DNA of 14,231 nucleotides from assembly GCA_964531735.1 (NCBI GenBank), contig CAZHGD010000193.1, positions 1-14,231 on the forward strand, read 5' to 3'. Below the pieces are notes generated by a model. The model saw only the letters and a program-made list of their open reading frames with translations, ran no database searches and was not told the origin of the DNA. A program made the position numbers and the translations under genes. The DNA comes from CAZHGD01 sp964531735. GTDB taxonomy: Bacteria > Armatimonadota > UBA10988. The stretch's first letter is position 1. Each line of letters opens with the position of its first letter. This document shows, in pieces, positions 13,901 through 14,231 of the stretch.

Positions 13901-14231
13901 ATGCCGAGGAAGCTATTCGTGGGTGGCCTTGCCTGGAGCACCAGCGATGTCACCCTGCGGGCCGCCTTCGAGGAGTATGGCGCCATCGAAGAGGCGGTGG
14001 TGATCACGGATCGGGAGACGGGGCAGTCTCGCGGGTTCGGTTTTGTAACGTACAAGGATGACGAGGCGGCGGCAGCCGCGCAGCAAGCCATGGACGGCCA
14101 GGAAGTTGATGGCCGCCGGGTACGCATCGACTTCGCTCGCGAACAGAGCGGTGGCGGCGGCGGTGGCGGCGGTGGCCGCGGCGGCAACGGCGGCGGCGGC
14201 AGCCGCGGTGGTGGCGGCGGCGGCTACGGCG
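13901..14231 (+). CDS. glycine-rich RRM RNA-binding protein (3' end beyond window)
   Basis: The first 110 residues of an RNA-binding protein are visible and the frame is still open at the right edge. Residues 4-80 form one RNA recognition motif: RNP2 is LFVGGL (5-10) and RNP1 is RGFGFVTY (44-51), both with the aromatic residues that stack on RNA bases. From residue 84 the protein becomes a glycine-rich tail with interspersed Arg, Asn, Ser and Tyr, like bacterial Rbp proteins and plant glycine-rich RNA-binding proteins, which are often cold-induced RNA chaperones. Full-length relatives are usually 90-150 residues, so little is likely missing. Start: the ATG at 13901 has GGAGA five bases upstream and gives the standard short MPRK leader to RNP2. 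It is divergent from the efflux operon, with separate promoters. Confidence 0.92.
   Translation, partial: MPRKLFVGGLAWSTSDVTLRAAFEEYGAIEEAVVITDRETGQSRGFGFVTYKDDEAAAAAQQAMDGQEVDGRRVRIDFAREQSGGGGGGGGGRGGNGGGGSRGGGGGGYG

Noticed and set aside
14140..14231. Tandem GGC/GGT repeats at the right edge as a microsatellite
   Set aside because: They are in frame and encode the glycine-rich tail expected after an RRM, so coding explains them.
1..14231. tRNA, rRNA, CRISPR array, insertion sequence or prophage genes
   Set aside because: No regularly spaced direct repeats, cloverleaf-like patterns, transposase, integrase or phage proteins were seen on either strand.

Overview
The window is GC-rich bacterial chromosome that fits Armatimonadota or a neighbouring PVC/planctomycete-like lineage. 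The main support is two free-standing pseudopilins with N-termini typical of those groups (FTLIELLVVIAIIAIL, then FPVFAKAREKARQ), one carrying the H-X9-DG signature. A GHL15-like glycoside hydrolase lipoprotein and a paired palindrome that reads through as 'GTGVSPV...TGETPVPR' peptides point the same way. This placement rests on recognising families by eye, not on a search.

Layout, left to right. Bases 1-210 hold no gene I can defend. A pseudopilin (211-918, -) follows an unrecognised helical 569-residue protein (1006-2715, -). Divergent from that is a putative glycoside-hydrolase-like lipoprotein (2833-4692, +). It converges, 7 bp apart, on a tight operon read leftwards from a near-consensus promoter at 6469-6497: rpoZ (6162-6419), dnaJ (5027-6172) and a small acidic-tailed unknown (4700-5017). 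Upstream of that promoter is a BIME-like pair of inverted palindromes (6547-6674). Next is a leftward pair, udk (8411-9052) and a tandem-duplicated amidohydrolase (6724-8346) whose first half has lost most metal ligands. A second pseudopilin (9180-9872, +) has its own TATAAT promoter and converges on a leftward two-gene efflux operon: a TolC-family outer-membrane protein (11981-13543) and a membrane fusion protein with an exceptionally long helical hairpin (9885-11984). A glycine-rich RRM RNA-binding protein (13901 to the right edge, +) is divergent from it.

How the parts may work together. The TolC/fusion-protein pair is a tripartite-exporter module without its inner-membrane pump in view. 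Its promoter (13729-13758) has a near-perfect inverted repeat filling the space between -35 and -10, the placement of a TetR-type operator, so the pair is probably inducible. The rpoZ-dnaJ-small protein operon links transcription machinery and a chaperone through a 11-bp overlap and a 9-bp gap. The udk-amidohydrolase pair suggests, but does not prove, a nucleoside or small-metabolite role.

I found no tRNA, rRNA, CRISPR array, transposase or phage gene. No wholly new system is demonstrable here. The best leads are the pump-less efflux pair with its operator, the half-dead amidohydrolase fusion, the unknown third gene of the rpoZ-dnaJ operon, and the paired palindrome.
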